Below, one piece after another: positions 7,267-16,787 of a stretch of DNA of 64,000 bases. Location: the NCBI GenBank assembly GCA_003150405.1, contig QAMM01000002.1, positions 1 to 64,000 of the forward strand, written 5' to 3'. The notes below the pieces were generated by a model. That model saw nothing but the letters and a program-made list of their open reading frames with translations, was not told the DNA's origin and did no database searches. The stretch comes from Clostridiales bacterium. Lineage in GTDB: Bacteria; Bacillota; Clostridia; Oscillospirales; Ruminococcaceae. A program made the position numbers and the translations under genes. Each line of letters starts with the position of its first letter. Position 1 is the first letter of the stretch.

Positions 7267-8745
7267 ATGGCAGAACTCACCATCGGCGCCATGATCGCAG
7301 GCGCCGTCGTCTTGCTGGTCTGCGTTGCATCCAGTAAATTTTTGTACCGTTTTGGCGTGCCTGCCCTGCTTATCTTCCTGGTGCTCGGCATGCTTTGTGG
7401 TTCGGATGGCATTATCGGCATTCAATTTGACAGTTTTGAAACCGCCAAGCAGATCTGTTCGGTCGGTCTTATCTTTATTATGTTTTATGGCGGTTTCGGT
7501 ACCAGTTGGAAAGCGGCAAAGCCGGTTGCCTTGCCATCCATTCTCATGTCCACTCTTGGAGTTATCATTACCGCAGGACTGACCGGGGTATTCTGTCACT
7601 ATGTGCTTGGCACTACCTGGCTGGAGGGGCTGCTCATTGGTTCGGTCATTGGTTCCACCGACGCCGCATCGGTCTTTTCGATTCTGCGTTCCCGCAAGCT
7701 CAATCTCAAAGGGGGGCTTGCATCACTATTGGAAATAGAAAGCGGAAGCAACGACCCTATTGCCTACATGCTCACTATAGTGGTTCTCGCCCTTATGTCT
7801 CCGCTTGGGACCGACCCATGGAGCATTGTCACCATGCTGCTGGCACAGGTTGGGTTCGGCCTCTTTATCGGCTTTGTACTCGCAAAGCTTTCGGTCTTTA
7901 TTCTGCGCCGGTTTGAATTTGAAATTGTTGGCCTCTACCCCATCTTTGTCACCGCGATTGCTGTGCTCTCTTACGCGCTGGCCGAGTTTTTTGGCGGGAA
8001 TGGCTACTTGAGCGTCTATATCTGTGGTATTATCCTTGGCAACAGCAAAATTCTGCACAAACGCAGCCTGGTGCATTTTTTCGATGGTATTTCTTGGCTG
8101 ATGCAGATCATGCTGTTCTTCACCCTTGGTCTGCTCGCATTTCCGTCCCATCTGCCGTCGGTTGCGGTGTTCGGCATTGCAGTGTCGCTGTTCCTGATTT
8201 TTGTAGCGCGGCCTGCTGCAACCTTCAGCATTTTAAGCTGGTTCAAAATCCCTTTTAAAAGCCAGCTCCTTGTTTCCTGGGTTGGTCTGCGCGGCGCGGC
8301 GTCCATTGTATTTGCCATTTTTGCAGTGACCTACGACGTCTCTATAAAAAACGACATTTTTCATATCGTCTTTTTTGTCGCTCTCTTTTCGGTTGCGGTG
8401 CAAGGCACCCTTATTCCGCTTATTGCACGCAGACTCGGTCTTGTAGACAGTTCCACCCCCGTTCTCAAAACCTTTACCGACTATGAAGAGGAGCTAAACA
8501 CCAAGCTTCTTGAATATGCAGTACATGAAAAAAGCGCCTGGGCAAATCAGACACTAATGGACGCCGATATTCCGGAGGAGATTTTGGTTGTCATGATCAA
8601 ACGCCAGAACGAGGTGTTGATCCCCAAAGGCAACACCATGATTCTGCCAGGTGACATCCTTGTTCTAAGCGGCAATGATATTGAAGAGCGGTTGGAGCAA
8701 CGCCGCCGTAAAAAGACTCTTGCGGCAAAAACAAAAGAGCAGTAA
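7267..8745 (+). CDS. CPA1-type potassium/proton antiporter with C-terminal RCK_C domain
   Basis: A 492-residue integral membrane protein with about 12 hydrophobic segments. Conserved elements include I-G-S-T-D-A-A-S-V-F-S-I-L and L-E-I-E-S-G-S-N-D-P-I-A, the ion-binding region of NhaP2/CvrA-type antiporters. Residues from about 400 resemble a TrkA-C/RCK_C domain (I-P-E-E-I-L-V-V-M-I ... L-I-P-K-G-N-T ... P-G-D-I-L-V-L-S-G). It would extrude K+ in exchange for H+; RCK_C domains often bind nucleotides such as c-di-AMP. ATG 7267 follows AAAGGAGG. The 194-nt upstream region holds a further hairpin (GGGATA/TATCCC) that I could not identify. Confidence 0.85.
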   Translation: MAELTIGAMIAGAVVLLVCVASSKFLYRFGVPALLIFLVLGMLCGSDGIIGIQFDSFETAKQICSVGLIFIMFYGGFGTSWKAAKPVALPSILMSTLGVIITAGLTGVFCHYVLGTTWLEGLLIGSVIGSTDAASVFSILRSRKLNLKGGLASLLEIESGSNDPIAYMLTIVVLALMSPLGTDPWSIVTMLLAQVGFGLFIGFVLAKLSVFILRRFEFEIVGLYPIFVTAIAVLSYALAEFFGGNGYLSVYICGIILGNSKILHKRSLVHFFDGISWLMQIMLFFTLGLLAFPSHLPSVAVFGIAVSLFLIFVARPAATFSILSWFKIPFKSQLLVSWVGLRGAASIVFAIFAVTYDVSIKNDIFHIVFFVALFSVAVQGTLIPLIARRLGLVDSSTPVLKTFTDYEEELNTKLLEYAVHEKSAWANQTLMDADIPEEILVVMIKRQNEVLIPKGNTMILPGDILVLSGNDIEERLEQRRRKKTLAAKTKEQ

Positions 8746-8759
8746 AGGAGCGTTCCATT

Positions 8760-9674
8760 TTGGAAAAGATAAGCTGGAAAGGCGGCGCGCTGCTTGCTCC
8801 GGTGCCGCCCGTACTGGTTAGCTGCGGCAGTATGGAGCACCCCAACCTACTTACTGTTGGCTGGACCGGCATTACCAATACTATACCGCCTAAAACCTAT
8901 ATTTCCCTGCGCCCAGAGCGGTATTCCTATGGGCTCATCAAGGATTCCGGCGTTTTTGTTATCAATCTCACCACGGTAGATCTGGTACGCGCCGCTGATT
9001 TCTGCGGTGTGCGTTCCGGACGCGATTTTGATAAATTCCAAGAAACCGGGCTGACCGCTTTGCCTGCTCCGGAAACTGGGTGCCCTATGCTCGCGGAAAG
9101 CCCGCTCTCGCTTGAATGCCGAGTGATGCAGACCATTCCGCTCGGTTCTCATGAGATGTTTCTTGCGGACATTGTTGCGGTGCAGGTGGATCCGGCCCTT
9201 ATCGACCAAGCGGGCAAGCTGCATCTGGAACGGTGCGGTCTTGCTGCTTATGCTCACGGCGAGTATTTTGCACTGGGCGAAAAGCTCGGAACCTTCGGCT
9301 TTTCGGTACGCAAAAAGCCATTGCCCAAAGGACACAAAAACGAAAATAGAAAGGGCGATTCCCCAAAAGAGCGTGTCCGCCAAGTGGCCGCCGTGAACCA
9401 ACCAGGGGATTCCGACAAGAAGAAGCGTTTACCAGAGCATTTTCCTGCGCGGGCGGACGGCGCCTTAAAATCCTCTAAACACGGCAATCATCGAGAAAGT
9501 CTTTCAAGAGGGAATGCACATTCACAGAAGGCCCGCATCACCTCGCAGCCGCATTTCGACAAAGCCCCTTCGAGTCAACGAACCGTTTTCGAACAGACAA
9601 AACCTGCAAAACCTCATGGGCGTGTACCGGACTGGGTTCCCACCAACAACCATCGAAAGAAGAAAACACGATGA
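8760..9674 (+). CDS. Flavin reductase-like protein with long basic C-terminal tail
   Basis: A 304-residue protein from TTG 8760, 9 nt after AAAGGAG. Residues 1-185 are a flavin reductase/flavoredoxin-like FMN-binding split barrel (P-P-V-L-V-S-C-G, then G-W-T-G-I-T-N-T-I-P-P-K, and F-V-I-N-L-T-T). Residues from about 186 form a low-complexity, strongly basic tail rich in K, R, H, S, P and N (for example N-H-R-K-K-K-T-R at the end). Family members usually stop near residue 190. The tail is in frame and ends in an ATGA overlap with rlmA. Nucleic-acid or ribosome association is a guess. Confidence 0.75.
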   Translation: MEKISWKGGALLAPVPPVLVSCGSMEHPNLLTVGWTGITNTIPPKTYISLRPERYSYGLIKDSGVFVINLTTVDLVRAADFCGVRSGRDFDKFQETGLTALPAPETGCPMLAESPLSLECRVMQTIPLGSHEMFLADIVAVQVDPALIDQAGKLHLERCGLAAYAHGEYFALGEKLGTFGFSVRKKPLPKGHKNENRKGDSPKERVRQVAAVNQPGDSDKKKRLPEHFPARADGALKSSKHGNHRESLSRGNAHSQKARITSQPHFDKAPSSQRTVFEQTKPAKPHGRVPDWVPTNNHRKKKTR

Positions 9675-10498
9675 TACCATTTCTTTGCCCCCTTTGCGGA
9701 GAATCTTTACTGTGTCAGGACAGCCGTCTTGTCTGCCCCAAACATCACAGCTTTGATCTTGCCCGAAGCGGCTATGTCAACCTGCTTCCGGTGCAGAACA
9801 AGCATTCCAAACTGCCGGGAGATAACAAGCTTATGGCCTCCTCCCGGCGTGATTTCTTGAATAAAGGGTATTACGAACCGCTTTCGGCCGCCCTCAACGC
9901 CTGCTGCACCAATCTGCTCTCGGAGCATTCTGCGCCAGCCCTGCTCGATGCAGGCTGCGGCGAGGGTTATTATACCGCCCAGCTTTATGAAGCGCTTTCT
10001 ACCAGCGGTATAAAAGCAGATACCATTGGATTGGATATTTCCAAATTTGCTCTGGATCTGGCTGCTAAGCGATGCAAAAAGGCGCGTTTTGCTGTAGCGA
10101 GTGCTTTCCACATGCCCGTCCCCTCTGCTGCATTTGATCTTGTGCTTAATCTCTTTGCTCCCTTTGCCAAAGAGGAGTACCAGCGTATACTCAAGCCCGA
10201 CGGACTGTTTGTCATGGCAGTGCCGGGGAAACACCATCTTTGGGATTTGAAAGAGGCGGTGTATTCTCACCCTTACCCCAATGAGGTCCGCGAACCGGCC
10301 TTAGAGGGCTTTGCCCTGCTTTCACAGGAACATCTCTCCTATCGTATCTGTCTGCCGGAGCGGGAGGATATCCACGCTCTTTTCGCCATGACCCCGTATT
10401 ATTACAAAACATCAGCAACGGATCAGTCACGTCTTAAAGCATTAAATATGCTCGAAACCCAGGTCGAATTTGAACTGTTTTGCTATAAAATTGTATAA
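9671..10498 (+). CDS. rlmA: RlmA-type 23S rRNA (guanine-N1)-methyltransferase
   Basis: A 275-residue protein. An N-terminal zinc-binding segment has C-P-L-C at residues 6-9 and C-P-K-H-H-S-F-D-L-A-R-S-G-Y-V-N-L, which is diagnostic of the RlmA family. It is followed by a Rossmann methyltransferase fold with L-L-D-A-G-C-G-E-G-Y-Y. It methylates N1 of a guanine in helix 35 of 23S rRNA (G745 in E. coli, G748 for the RlmA-II type). The start overlaps the upstream stop by ATGA. Which subtype it is cannot be decided here. Confidence 0.85.
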   Translation: MIPFLCPLCGESLLCQDSRLVCPKHHSFDLARSGYVNLLPVQNKHSKLPGDNKLMASSRRDFLNKGYYEPLSAALNACCTNLLSEHSAPALLDAGCGEGYYTAQLYEALSTSGIKADTIGLDISKFALDLAAKRCKKARFAVASAFHMPVPSAAFDLVLNLFAPFAKEEYQRILKPDGLFVMAVPGKHHLWDLKEAVYSHPYPNEVREPALEGFALLSQEHLSYRICLPEREDIHALFAMTPYYYKTSATDQSRLKALNMLETQVEFELFCYKIV

Positions 10499-10603
10499 AT
10501 TCTATTTATAATACATTTTGTAAATTTAAATTCGACTTTTTATATTGTTCCAATGGTTTCAAAAGTACAGCAACGAGATTCTTCTAGAACCATCATTCAC
10601 GTG

Positions 10604-10632
10604 TTTACATTCTGCATTTGTTCCCTTATAAT
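10604..10632 (+). promoter_or_regulatory. SigA-type promoter for the isomerase gene
   Basis: TTTACA (10604-10609) and TATAAT (10627-10632) with a 17-nt spacer, about 95 nt upstream of ATG 10729. Confidence 0.75.
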
Positions 10633-10728
10633 GGCATTATAATCCCATACCGGCAAACCGCCGCATGGGTGTTGGGATAACTCTATTTTTTTCACTGTAT
10701 CAATCAACTACAAAAGGAGAATACCACC

Positions 10729-11502
10729 ATGTATTTACTCGGACGCGTTCAAATGATTGCCCCCCTCCCCTATGAAGAAGGCGTCAAACGCCTGATGGCT
10801 CACGGCTTTGATGGAATTGAATTTGGTATTTCTGACCGTCAGTTTAAACCCCGCCCGGAATTTTTTTCTCCCGGCTTTGCCGGTGAAATGAAATCTGTTA
10901 TTCAGCGGTATGGTGTCAAAGCCTACTCGGTAAGTGCTCACATGGATTATACAGCAAACGACGAAAACTTCCAGACGGTCTATAACGCTATTCGAATTGC
11001 AAAAGAAATGGACTCCCCTTTGGTTATTATCAACGGGGCGGTTAAAAACGATGACGAGCCTTATGAGGTTCAGTGGGCCAAACAGATTGAATACACCAAA
11101 CGTCTCTGCGATTACGCCCAAACCCTAGGCATTGAACTTGCAATGGAATATGAGCCAGGATTTGTCATTGACAGTACCGCTCTCATGCTCAAGGCGTTCA
11201 AAGAAATCAACTCACCGGTGCTCAAGGTCAACTGCGACGTCGGCCATGTTTTCCTCTGTGATCCCGACCCCATGCAGGCCATTGAGGACTGTAAAGGACT
11301 CATCATTCACGCTCATTTGGAAAACATGAAAGCAGGCGTACACAATCACCTGGTTCCCTACGAAGGCGATATGGATCTTCCTGGTTATATCGCCAAGCTC
11401 CGTGAAGTTGGATTTGACGGTATGGCTGCTTTTGACGCTTATCAGTATGACTACGAAGCTGTTGCCGATGAATCGGTCAATTATTTCCGCAGTATTCTGT
11501 AA
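10729..11502 (+). CDS. Sugar phosphate isomerase/epimerase (xylose isomerase-like TIM barrel)
   Basis: A 257-residue AP_endonuc_2-type (PF01261) TIM barrel. Metal-binding positions are visible as E in A-M-E-Y-E-P-G, D and H in V-N-C-D-V-G-H-V-F, and H in I-I-H-A-H-L-E-N-M. It probably interconverts or epimerises a sugar or keto-sugar; the substrate cannot be read from the sequence. It is monocistronic, with a promoter at 10604-10632 and a terminator at 11528-11560. Start ATG 10729 follows AAAAGGAG. Confidence 0.75.
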   Translation: MYLLGRVQMIAPLPYEEGVKRLMAHGFDGIEFGISDRQFKPRPEFFSPGFAGEMKSVIQRYGVKAYSVSAHMDYTANDENFQTVYNAIRIAKEMDSPLVIINGAVKNDDEPYEVQWAKQIEYTKRLCDYAQTLGIELAMEYEPGFVIDSTALMLKAFKEINSPVLKVNCDVGHVFLCDPDPMQAIEDCKGLIIHAHLENMKAGVHNHLVPYEGDMDLPGYIAKLREVGFDGMAAFDAYQYDYEAVADESVNYFRSIL

Positions 11503-11527
11503 AACGAATTGCCGTTAAAAAACATAC

Positions 11528-11560
11528 CCCGTTTCCGGTAAGACCGGAAACGGGTTTTTT
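11528..11560 (+). terminator. Rho-independent terminator after the isomerase gene
   Basis: 12-bp perfect stem (11528-11539 with 11543-11554, CCCGTTTCCGGT) with a 3-nt loop, followed by six T. Confidence 0.9.
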
Positions 11561-11735
11561 ATTTGTTTCCATAACAGCGCTTATAAAACCTATGCTCATT
11601 TTTTACTATATTTTTTGTAAAAATACATGTTCTCTTTGCCGCCGATATAATAGATCCGCACAGAAAAATGCAGATATTTCGCCGTTTTACGCTTTATCTG
11701 CCTTTTGGACTTTAAAAAGGCGGTCTTATATGGTC

Positions 11736-11764
11736 TTGCCCAGTCTTACCAAAATTTTTATAAT
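11736..11764 (+). promoter_or_regulatory. Promoter for the XRE gene at 11814
   Basis: TTGCCC (11736-11741) and TATAAT (11759-11764) with a 17-nt spacer, 50 nt upstream of the start codon. Confidence 0.55.
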
Positions 11765-11813
11765 GTAAGCAAATAAAATGTCATATTTTATAGAATTGAA
11801 GGGGTTTTGCATT

Positions 11814-12038
11814 ATGACAGTATATGAGCTGATCGGGCATAATCTCAAAGAGTTGAGAACAACCCACGGCTATACACAGGAAAGGCTTGCAAACGAGTTG
11901 AATACCAGTGCTTCCCATCTTCGGTCGTTAGAGAAAGGCCGCGGAAACCCAACCGTTAAAACGCTGGAATGTCTTGCAGATACGCTGGGCGTTCCACTCC
12001 TTCAATTTTTTAATGAAGAAAACAGGTCCGATGAATAA
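11814..12038 (+). CDS. Small XRE-family transcriptional regulator
   Basis: A 74-residue protein that is almost entirely an HTH_3 domain: I-G-H-N-L-K-E-L-R, then Y-T-Q-E-R-L-A-N-E-L, S-A-S-H-L-R-S-L-E-K-G-R-G and P-T-V-K-T-L-E-C-L-A. It ends soon after the fold, so it has no sensor domain. ATG 11814 is preferred because AAGGGG lies 10 nt upstream; an in-frame ATG at 11778 lacks an SD. Target genes are unknown. Confidence 0.75.
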   Translation: MTVYELIGHNLKELRTTHGYTQERLANELNTSASHLRSLEKGRGNPTVKTLECLADTLGVPLLQFFNEENRSDE

Positions 12039-12167
12039 TCTACCAATAACCCTGCCCCTAAGCCGAACAAAACCTCATAAACAGTGATTTCCCTTTCTAT
12101 TTTTTCACTGTTCAGAGTACCTCCTACAAGCCAAATTATATCTTTGCTTCCGCTTGTTCCCCTTAAA

Positions 12168-12197
12168 AGCCCACAACTTACCAGTGTGGGCTTTTTT
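12168..12197 (+). terminator. Terminator in the 12039-12456 intergenic region
   Basis: AGCCCACA (12168-12175) and TGTGGGCT (12185-12192) with a 9-nt loop and six T. It lies 130 nt after the XRE stop. Another GC-rich hairpin (GGCCGG/CCGGCC) is at about 12230-12251. No convincing gene is seen in this 418-nt stretch. Confidence 0.75.
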
Positions 12198-12456
12198 GCT
12201 GCAATACACCAACCGGTAAAAGAAAGAGGCCGGAGGAATTCCCCCGGCCAAGAAACGGCAGGAGAGCGGAGTGGCAATCCTGTTAGCGGAATTTTAAACA
12301 GCCTGATAGGCGATATAAAAATCCTGAGCCTGCCGTTACTCTAATGATAATTCCAAAAATTAACCGTGTCAAGGTAATTAATCGACGCGTTAAGGTCTGT
12401 ATTGCACACGCCCAATTCGTTAAACTAACAATATAAATTGCCTCAGGAGTGATACC

Positions 12457-12687
12457 ATGGAAGATTATTTAAAAGAATATTACCGCAAAATTGGCTTGAA
12501 CATCGCCTACTACCGAAAACGCGCAAACTTAACGCAACAGCAATTGGCAGAACGGCTTGGTGTTGACAACAAGACCATTAGCCGTATGGAAACTGCTGCA
12601 CAACGCACCACTTTGGATTTTATTTTTAAGATTTCCAGAGAACTTGATATCAAGCCAAGCAAATTTTTAGAATTTAAAGACGACTAA
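12457..12687 (+). CDS. Small XRE-family transcriptional regulator
   Basis: A 76-residue protein made of one HTH_3 domain: I-G-L-N-I-A-Y-Y-R-K-R-A, then L-T-Q-Q-Q-L-A-E-R-L-G-V, K-T-I-S-R-M-E and F-I-F-K-I-S-R-E-L-D-I. It has its own terminator (12694-12720). It is a second single-domain XRE regulator within 700 bp of the first but is clearly different in sequence. Targets unknown. Confidence 0.75.
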   Translation: MEDYLKEYYRKIGLNIAYYRKRANLTQQQLAERLGVDNKTISRMETAAQRTTLDFIFKISRELDIKPSKFLEFKDD

Positions 12688-12693
12688 GAAAAA

Positions 12694-12720
12694 CCCGCCG
12701 GATCTTCCAGCGGGAATTTT
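12694..12720 (+). terminator. Rho-independent terminator after the XRE gene
   Basis: CCCGCCGG (12694-12701) pairs with CCAGCGGG (12707-12714), with one mismatch, followed by AA and a T-run. Confidence 0.7.
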
Positions 12721-12763
12721 TTAGTTTGTTTCAAAAAACTGCCGACGGCCTTGCCAAACAATG

Positions 12764-13603
12764 TTAGGCGCCCCCACATGACTTTTCCCAATCCTGCTCC
12801 AAAAAATGTATAACGCCGTCTTGCGTGTTGGGCGCGAGCACACCGTCTGCCTGCGCTTTCAATTCCTCCTGCGCATTTCCGACTGCATAGCTGCGGGCGC
12901 ACGCTTTCAGCAACGGATGATCGTTTAAATTATCCCCAAATCCTACAAGCTCTTCAGCGCCGAGATACCGCTTCAGCCAAAGCGCTGCATGATATTTGGA
13001 CGCACGGATGCTGGAAATTTCAAGGCACCAAGAGTCTGGGAAATAATTGTTGGGATAAAACGCCCATCCGACGTTGTGCCGTTCTAACACATCTTTTACT
13101 AGGGCAAGCTGTTCATACGGCCCCATAACACAGAAAGTGATCACATCCTGCGGCTCCAAGGTACGAAAATCTGAAATCTGAGCGAAGCGCATGCCATAGC
13201 GCTGCTGCCGTACCTTCATAAAATCCTGCATTTCCGGGGAATCCGCGCGCTCATAAAAAGTCTCAAAGACATCCTCATGCAGACAATGGTAAAAACTGCT
13301 CAATCCGTTTTCCCGAAGCAAGGCGGCAACCCCCTCCGCCTCTTGAGCCGAAAAGCGCTCCTGATGGATGTATTTCCCCTGTGCCGGATCGTAAATCAGC
13401 ACCCCGTTGAGCATAATGCAGGGCAACACAATGGGTACCTCTTCCATAATTTTAATTGCCGCATCCGGTGTGCGTCCGGAGGCATAAGCAAACGGCAGCC
13501 CCTTTTGCAGCATCCGGGTAAGGGAGTCCACTGCATAGGGCGATAACCGCGCGTCCGGATCGAGCAAGGTGCCATCCAAATCGGACAGATACAGTGTCTT
13601 CAT
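12764..13603 (-). CDS. Cof-type HAD phosphatase
   Basis: A 279-residue HAD-superfamily hydrolase (HAD-IIB/Cof type). Motif I is L-S-D-L-D-G-T-L-L-D near residue 7, and the last motif is G-F-G-D-N-L-N-D-H-P. The large cap domain lies between them. It probably dephosphorylates a sugar phosphate or similar small metabolite. The start at 13603 follows AAAGGAG. It lies 16 nt downstream of the alpha-galactosidase gene on the same strand and is probably cotranscribed, so a role in sugar-phosphate handling is plausible. Confidence 0.8.
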   Translation of the reverse strand: MKTLYLSDLDGTLLDPDARLSPYAVDSLTRMLQKGLPFAYASGRTPDAAIKIMEEVPIVLPCIMLNGVLIYDPAQGKYIHQERFSAQEAEGVAALLRENGLSSFYHCLHEDVFETFYERADSPEMQDFMKVRQQRYGMRFAQISDFRTLEPQDVITFCVMGPYEQLALVKDVLERHNVGWAFYPNNYFPDSWCLEISSIRASKYHAALWLKRYLGAEELVGFGDNLNDHPLLKACARSYAVGNAQEELKAQADGVLAPNTQDGVIHFLEQDWEKSCGGA

Positions 13604-13619
13604 ATATTTCTCCTTTGAA

Positions 13620-15662
13620 TCATCTCGCCCCAAAAAACAGAATGGCGGCACCGGGTTCCTCGAATTTCACCGTAATGAGTGCAGTTCCGTCCGGCAGCGG
13701 CTCAACCAGAGCCGGGACGCTTGTCCAGCAGGTTTTGTCCGCCTTACGCCGGGTGATGTATTTGAAGGTATCCCGAACGGTGGAGAAAACCACTACAGCA
13801 CCTTTTCCGGTTTTGCCCGAGAGCTTTTCGTAACACTCAAAACCAGAACCGGTCATACCGGTTTTAATGGCTGATTCCGCCGTAATATCCTCCCGCACCT
13901 GTTTGTATTTGCCGAGCAGTTCAGCAAAGCGGTTCGTCCCCGTCTCTGAAAGGGCGGGCAGATCGCCCCAAATGCCGTTTTGCCCCAGGATAAGCGATGC
14001 AATGTTGATGTCCTGCGAACTAATCGGATCATCCGGTAGATAATGGGTGAGGAAGAGCACCGAGGGAATCCATTTGTCAAAGGTGAGCGGAGTGCGGCAG
14101 ATCCAAGTGCGCGGCGCACCCGGCGCCACAAAGATATTGGTCCAGTCATCCTCACAGGGGAGGTTATAGTTTGCATAGTACGGTCCATTGTTGATGAGGA
14201 AATACTTGCCGGAAGAGAGGAAAGAAAGCCCAACGCTGCGCCGCCCCTCGGTAATATCAAAATCGATGATAACCTCCGGGCAGGCTGCACAGACCTTGTC
14301 CACAATTTTAGACATGTATGCACCGAGCTGGAAGGCATAGGAATCGGCCCGCTCCTCCGGGGAATTGCCCAAATCGCCGTGATAATGATTCGGCGCATTG
14401 CAGCCGTACTGCTCAATGGCATCCCATTTAAAATAGGTAACACCAAGTTCTTTGGCGAGAGAAATCAGGGTATCTGCCAGCGTCTCCCAGTAGGGGCTGA
14501 CGATACACATGCCGTAGCTCTCCTCGGTCTCCCAAATGGGCTGGGGTTCCGGCACCTTACCGTTCCAAGCAATTTTGCAATCCGGATTGTGCTTGTGCGC
14601 CTCGCTTGAAACGGCCGCAAGGGTCGGCCCAATCCAAAGGCCGAGCCGCATGCCGTATTCGTCCAGCTTGGCCTTGACCTTTTTCATCCCATCCGGGAAG
14701 CGCTCGCGGTTGACGACCCAGTCGCCGGTCTTTTCGTACCAGCCGGTATCAATGACGAACACTTCAATGCCCATTTTGTGCGCTACCTCAATTTCTTGAA
14801 GCATCCGCGCTTCATTCATATCCGCAAGGTAGGCCTTGCGGTTCCACCACTTGTTGCGCTCCTGGTAGTTCCAGGTATTGTAAAAGATGTACGGCTTCCG
14901 GCTTTCCATGTTTTGGGTTGCATAACCAAGCTGGAACGCCCGGTAATGCGCTGCAAGCTGGTCGGTATCCCCCTGCGCCGCACCAAACTGGAGCCACAGC
15001 CCCTCATAGGGCTGTTCGCCCAGCACCGTCCCAGAGGTATAACTCCCCTTTTTCGCTGCAAGCGCAATACTGCGGTCTGGCGCAAAACAGAAGTGGACGA
15101 ACGCATCCGGGTACTGCGAACCGTGCTCATAGGCGGCGAGATAACTGGTTTTTCCATCCCCTCCTGCGAGCAAGGGTCCCATTACATCAAAGCGGTTTGC
15201 GAAAAAACTCTCCTCCACCGGCACTTCGTTCATACAGAAGCTGTGGGTAAGCTGGTTAAACTCGGAAAAACGCACTTCAGTCATGGAATCGCCCGGTGCG
15301 GCGTTCCATTTGAGGTATTCCAAAGCATCGGCGCCACTTGTCTTGGTCAAGCGATGGACGCCGTCACCAGAGAGCAGATACTGGAACCGCATAACCGGGG
15401 TCTGCTCCGCTGTATGCAGTACCAATGTCAGGGTAATGCCTGGCAGAGTGCGGTAAGCCGCCGCAAAGCGGTACTCGGTCACATTGCCCAAATTTTGCTC
15501 GGATACAAGCTCCACCGTGGAAAAATCCGGTGTCAGCGGTGCGCCATCCACTTCAAAAACCGGCCCAGCCAATATAAAGGTTCTGTCATTCGCCGTATAG
15601 CGGAGCAGGGCATCCGCCCCACCAACGTCCAGCGTATAAAATGGTGTTTTGATGTTCTGCAT
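13620..15662 (-). CDS. Alpha-galactosidase-like glycoside hydrolase (GH36/clan D)
   Basis: A 680-residue protein. A beta-sandwich N-terminal half precedes a TIM barrel with V-F-V-I-D-T-G-W-Y, then L-G-L-W-I-G-P, the F-K-W-D nucleophile motif near residue 413 and I-D-F-D-I-T-E-G-R-R near residue 468 (candidate acid/base Asp). This order fits GH36-type alpha-galactosidases. There is no signal peptide, so it acts in the cytoplasm on imported galactosides or related sugars. ATG 15662 follows AAAGGAGC. It is the first gene of a probable two-gene operon with the HAD phosphatase. The exact linkage specificity is not certain. Confidence 0.75.
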   Translation of the reverse strand: MQNIKTPFYTLDVGGADALLRYTANDRTFILAGPVFEVDGAPLTPDFSTVELVSEQNLGNVTEYRFAAAYRTLPGITLTLVLHTAEQTPVMRFQYLLSGDGVHRLTKTSGADALEYLKWNAAPGDSMTEVRFSEFNQLTHSFCMNEVPVEESFFANRFDVMGPLLAGGDGKTSYLAAYEHGSQYPDAFVHFCFAPDRSIALAAKKGSYTSGTVLGEQPYEGLWLQFGAAQGDTDQLAAHYRAFQLGYATQNMESRKPYIFYNTWNYQERNKWWNRKAYLADMNEARMLQEIEVAHKMGIEVFVIDTGWYEKTGDWVVNRERFPDGMKKVKAKLDEYGMRLGLWIGPTLAAVSSEAHKHNPDCKIAWNGKVPEPQPIWETEESYGMCIVSPYWETLADTLISLAKELGVTYFKWDAIEQYGCNAPNHYHGDLGNSPEERADSYAFQLGAYMSKIVDKVCAACPEVIIDFDITEGRRSVGLSFLSSGKYFLINNGPYYANYNLPCEDDWTNIFVAPGAPRTWICRTPLTFDKWIPSVLFLTHYLPDDPISSQDINIASLILGQNGIWGDLPALSETGTNRFAELLGKYKQVREDITAESAIKTGMTGSGFECYEKLSGKTGKGAVVVFSTVRDTFKYITRRKADKTCWTSVPALVEPLPDGTALITVKFEEPGAAILFFGAR

Positions 15663-15971
15663 AGTTGATGCTCCTTTATTGATATTTATGACTAGCAGGA
15701 AATCCCGCCGATTGTTTTGGAATTTGCGAAAGGACAAAGCTAAGGCTGTTAATCCTCCGGAACACATAGAAAATACCGGGCAGCCCAAACATTGAGAATG
15801 GACTACACCAGGGAATAAAATGTCTAAAGTGATAAAAGGCAGTTCAATACCGCTAACGATAGCAAAGCTTAGCAGGCAGAAACGCCGGAGACGGAAAACG
15901 CTGCAGTTGACTGAGGCCGAAAAACGCCAAGGCCAATTTCAACGGCTGAGAATATACCAAAATCGTTTTTA

Positions 15972-16649
15972 TCAACCTAGATTCGGAATCTGCCAGTTCA
16001 CCGGCTCTTCACCGGCTGACTGTAGCAGCTCATTCGCTTTTTTAAAGTGGCCGCAGCCGAAAAAGCCGCGCGCCGCCGAGAGCGGGCTCGGATGCGGCGC
16101 CGTTAGAATAAAATGCTGCGGGTTGGTAATCAGCGCGGTTTTTGCACGCGCATTCGCCCCCCAAAGCAGGAAAACAATCGGCTTTTCCCGCTCATTTAGC
16201 AGTTCAATGACCCGGTCGGTAAAAATTTCCCAGCCACAGCCGCGGTGGGAGTTTGCCTGCCCGGCGCGCACCGTCAGTACCGTATTGAGCAGCAATACCC
16301 CCTGCTCCGCCCATGGCAGCAGGCAACCGTTGTCCGGAACAAAACATCCCAGCTCATTCTGGAGCTCCAGGTAAATATTCATAAGCGACGGCGGCGGTTC
16401 CACCCCCGGCTGTACCGAAAAGGAAAGTCCATGCGCCTGTCCCGGCCCGTGGTAGGGATCCTGTCCTAAAATAACTACCCTGATCTCCTTGTACGGGGTC
16501 ACCTGCATCGCTTTGAAGATGCTGTACATATCAGGATAAATCCGCCTTGATCCATATTCCCGTTTTAAAAACGCATGGAGCTGTTTATAGTAAGGCTTAT
16601 CAAATTCGCCTTTGAGGATTTCATCCCAGTCGTTGCCAAACTGAACCAT
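15972..16649 (-). CDS. ung: Uracil-DNA glycosylase, family 1
   Basis: A 225-residue protein with the family-1 UDG motifs [14 protein letters not shown] (catalytic Asp) and H-P-S-P-L-S-A (catalytic His, minor-groove loop). It removes uracil from DNA in base-excision repair. Start at 16649 with AAGGAGGG upstream. The 309-nt stretch 15663-15971 beyond its end holds no gene I can support. Confidence 0.95.
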   Translation of the reverse strand: MVQFGNDWDEILKGEFDKPYYKQLHAFLKREYGSRRIYPDMYSIFKAMQVTPYKEIRVVILGQDPYHGPGQAHGLSFSVQPGVEPPPSLMNIYLELQNELGCFVPDNGCLLPWAEQGVLLLNTVLTVRAGQANSHRGCGWEIFTDRVIELLNEREKPIVFLLWGANARAKTALITNPQHFILTAPHPSPLSAARGFFGCGHFKKANELLQSAGEEPVNWQIPNLG

Positions 16650-16758
16650 CCAGCTGCCCTCCTTGAAACTGATGGTACAATTTTACCATTCGCCTTTACA
16701 ACATGCAAGGCTTTGCGGCGCAAAATCCGGGAAAGCGTTAGGGTTCACGGGTAACGCC

Positions 16759-16787
16759 TTGTTTTCTGTCGAAACAAAGCTTATAAT
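16759..16787 (+). promoter_or_regulatory. Promoter for the isomerase gene at 16963
   Basis: TTGTTT (16759-16764) and TATAAT (16782-16787) with a 17-nt spacer. The 5' leader of about 170 nt to ATG 16963 contains no ORF I can support. Confidence 0.65.

Noticed and set aside
14778..15668. 296-codon plus-strand ORF opposite the alpha-galactosidase gene
   Set aside because: Antisense shadow without SD or motifs.
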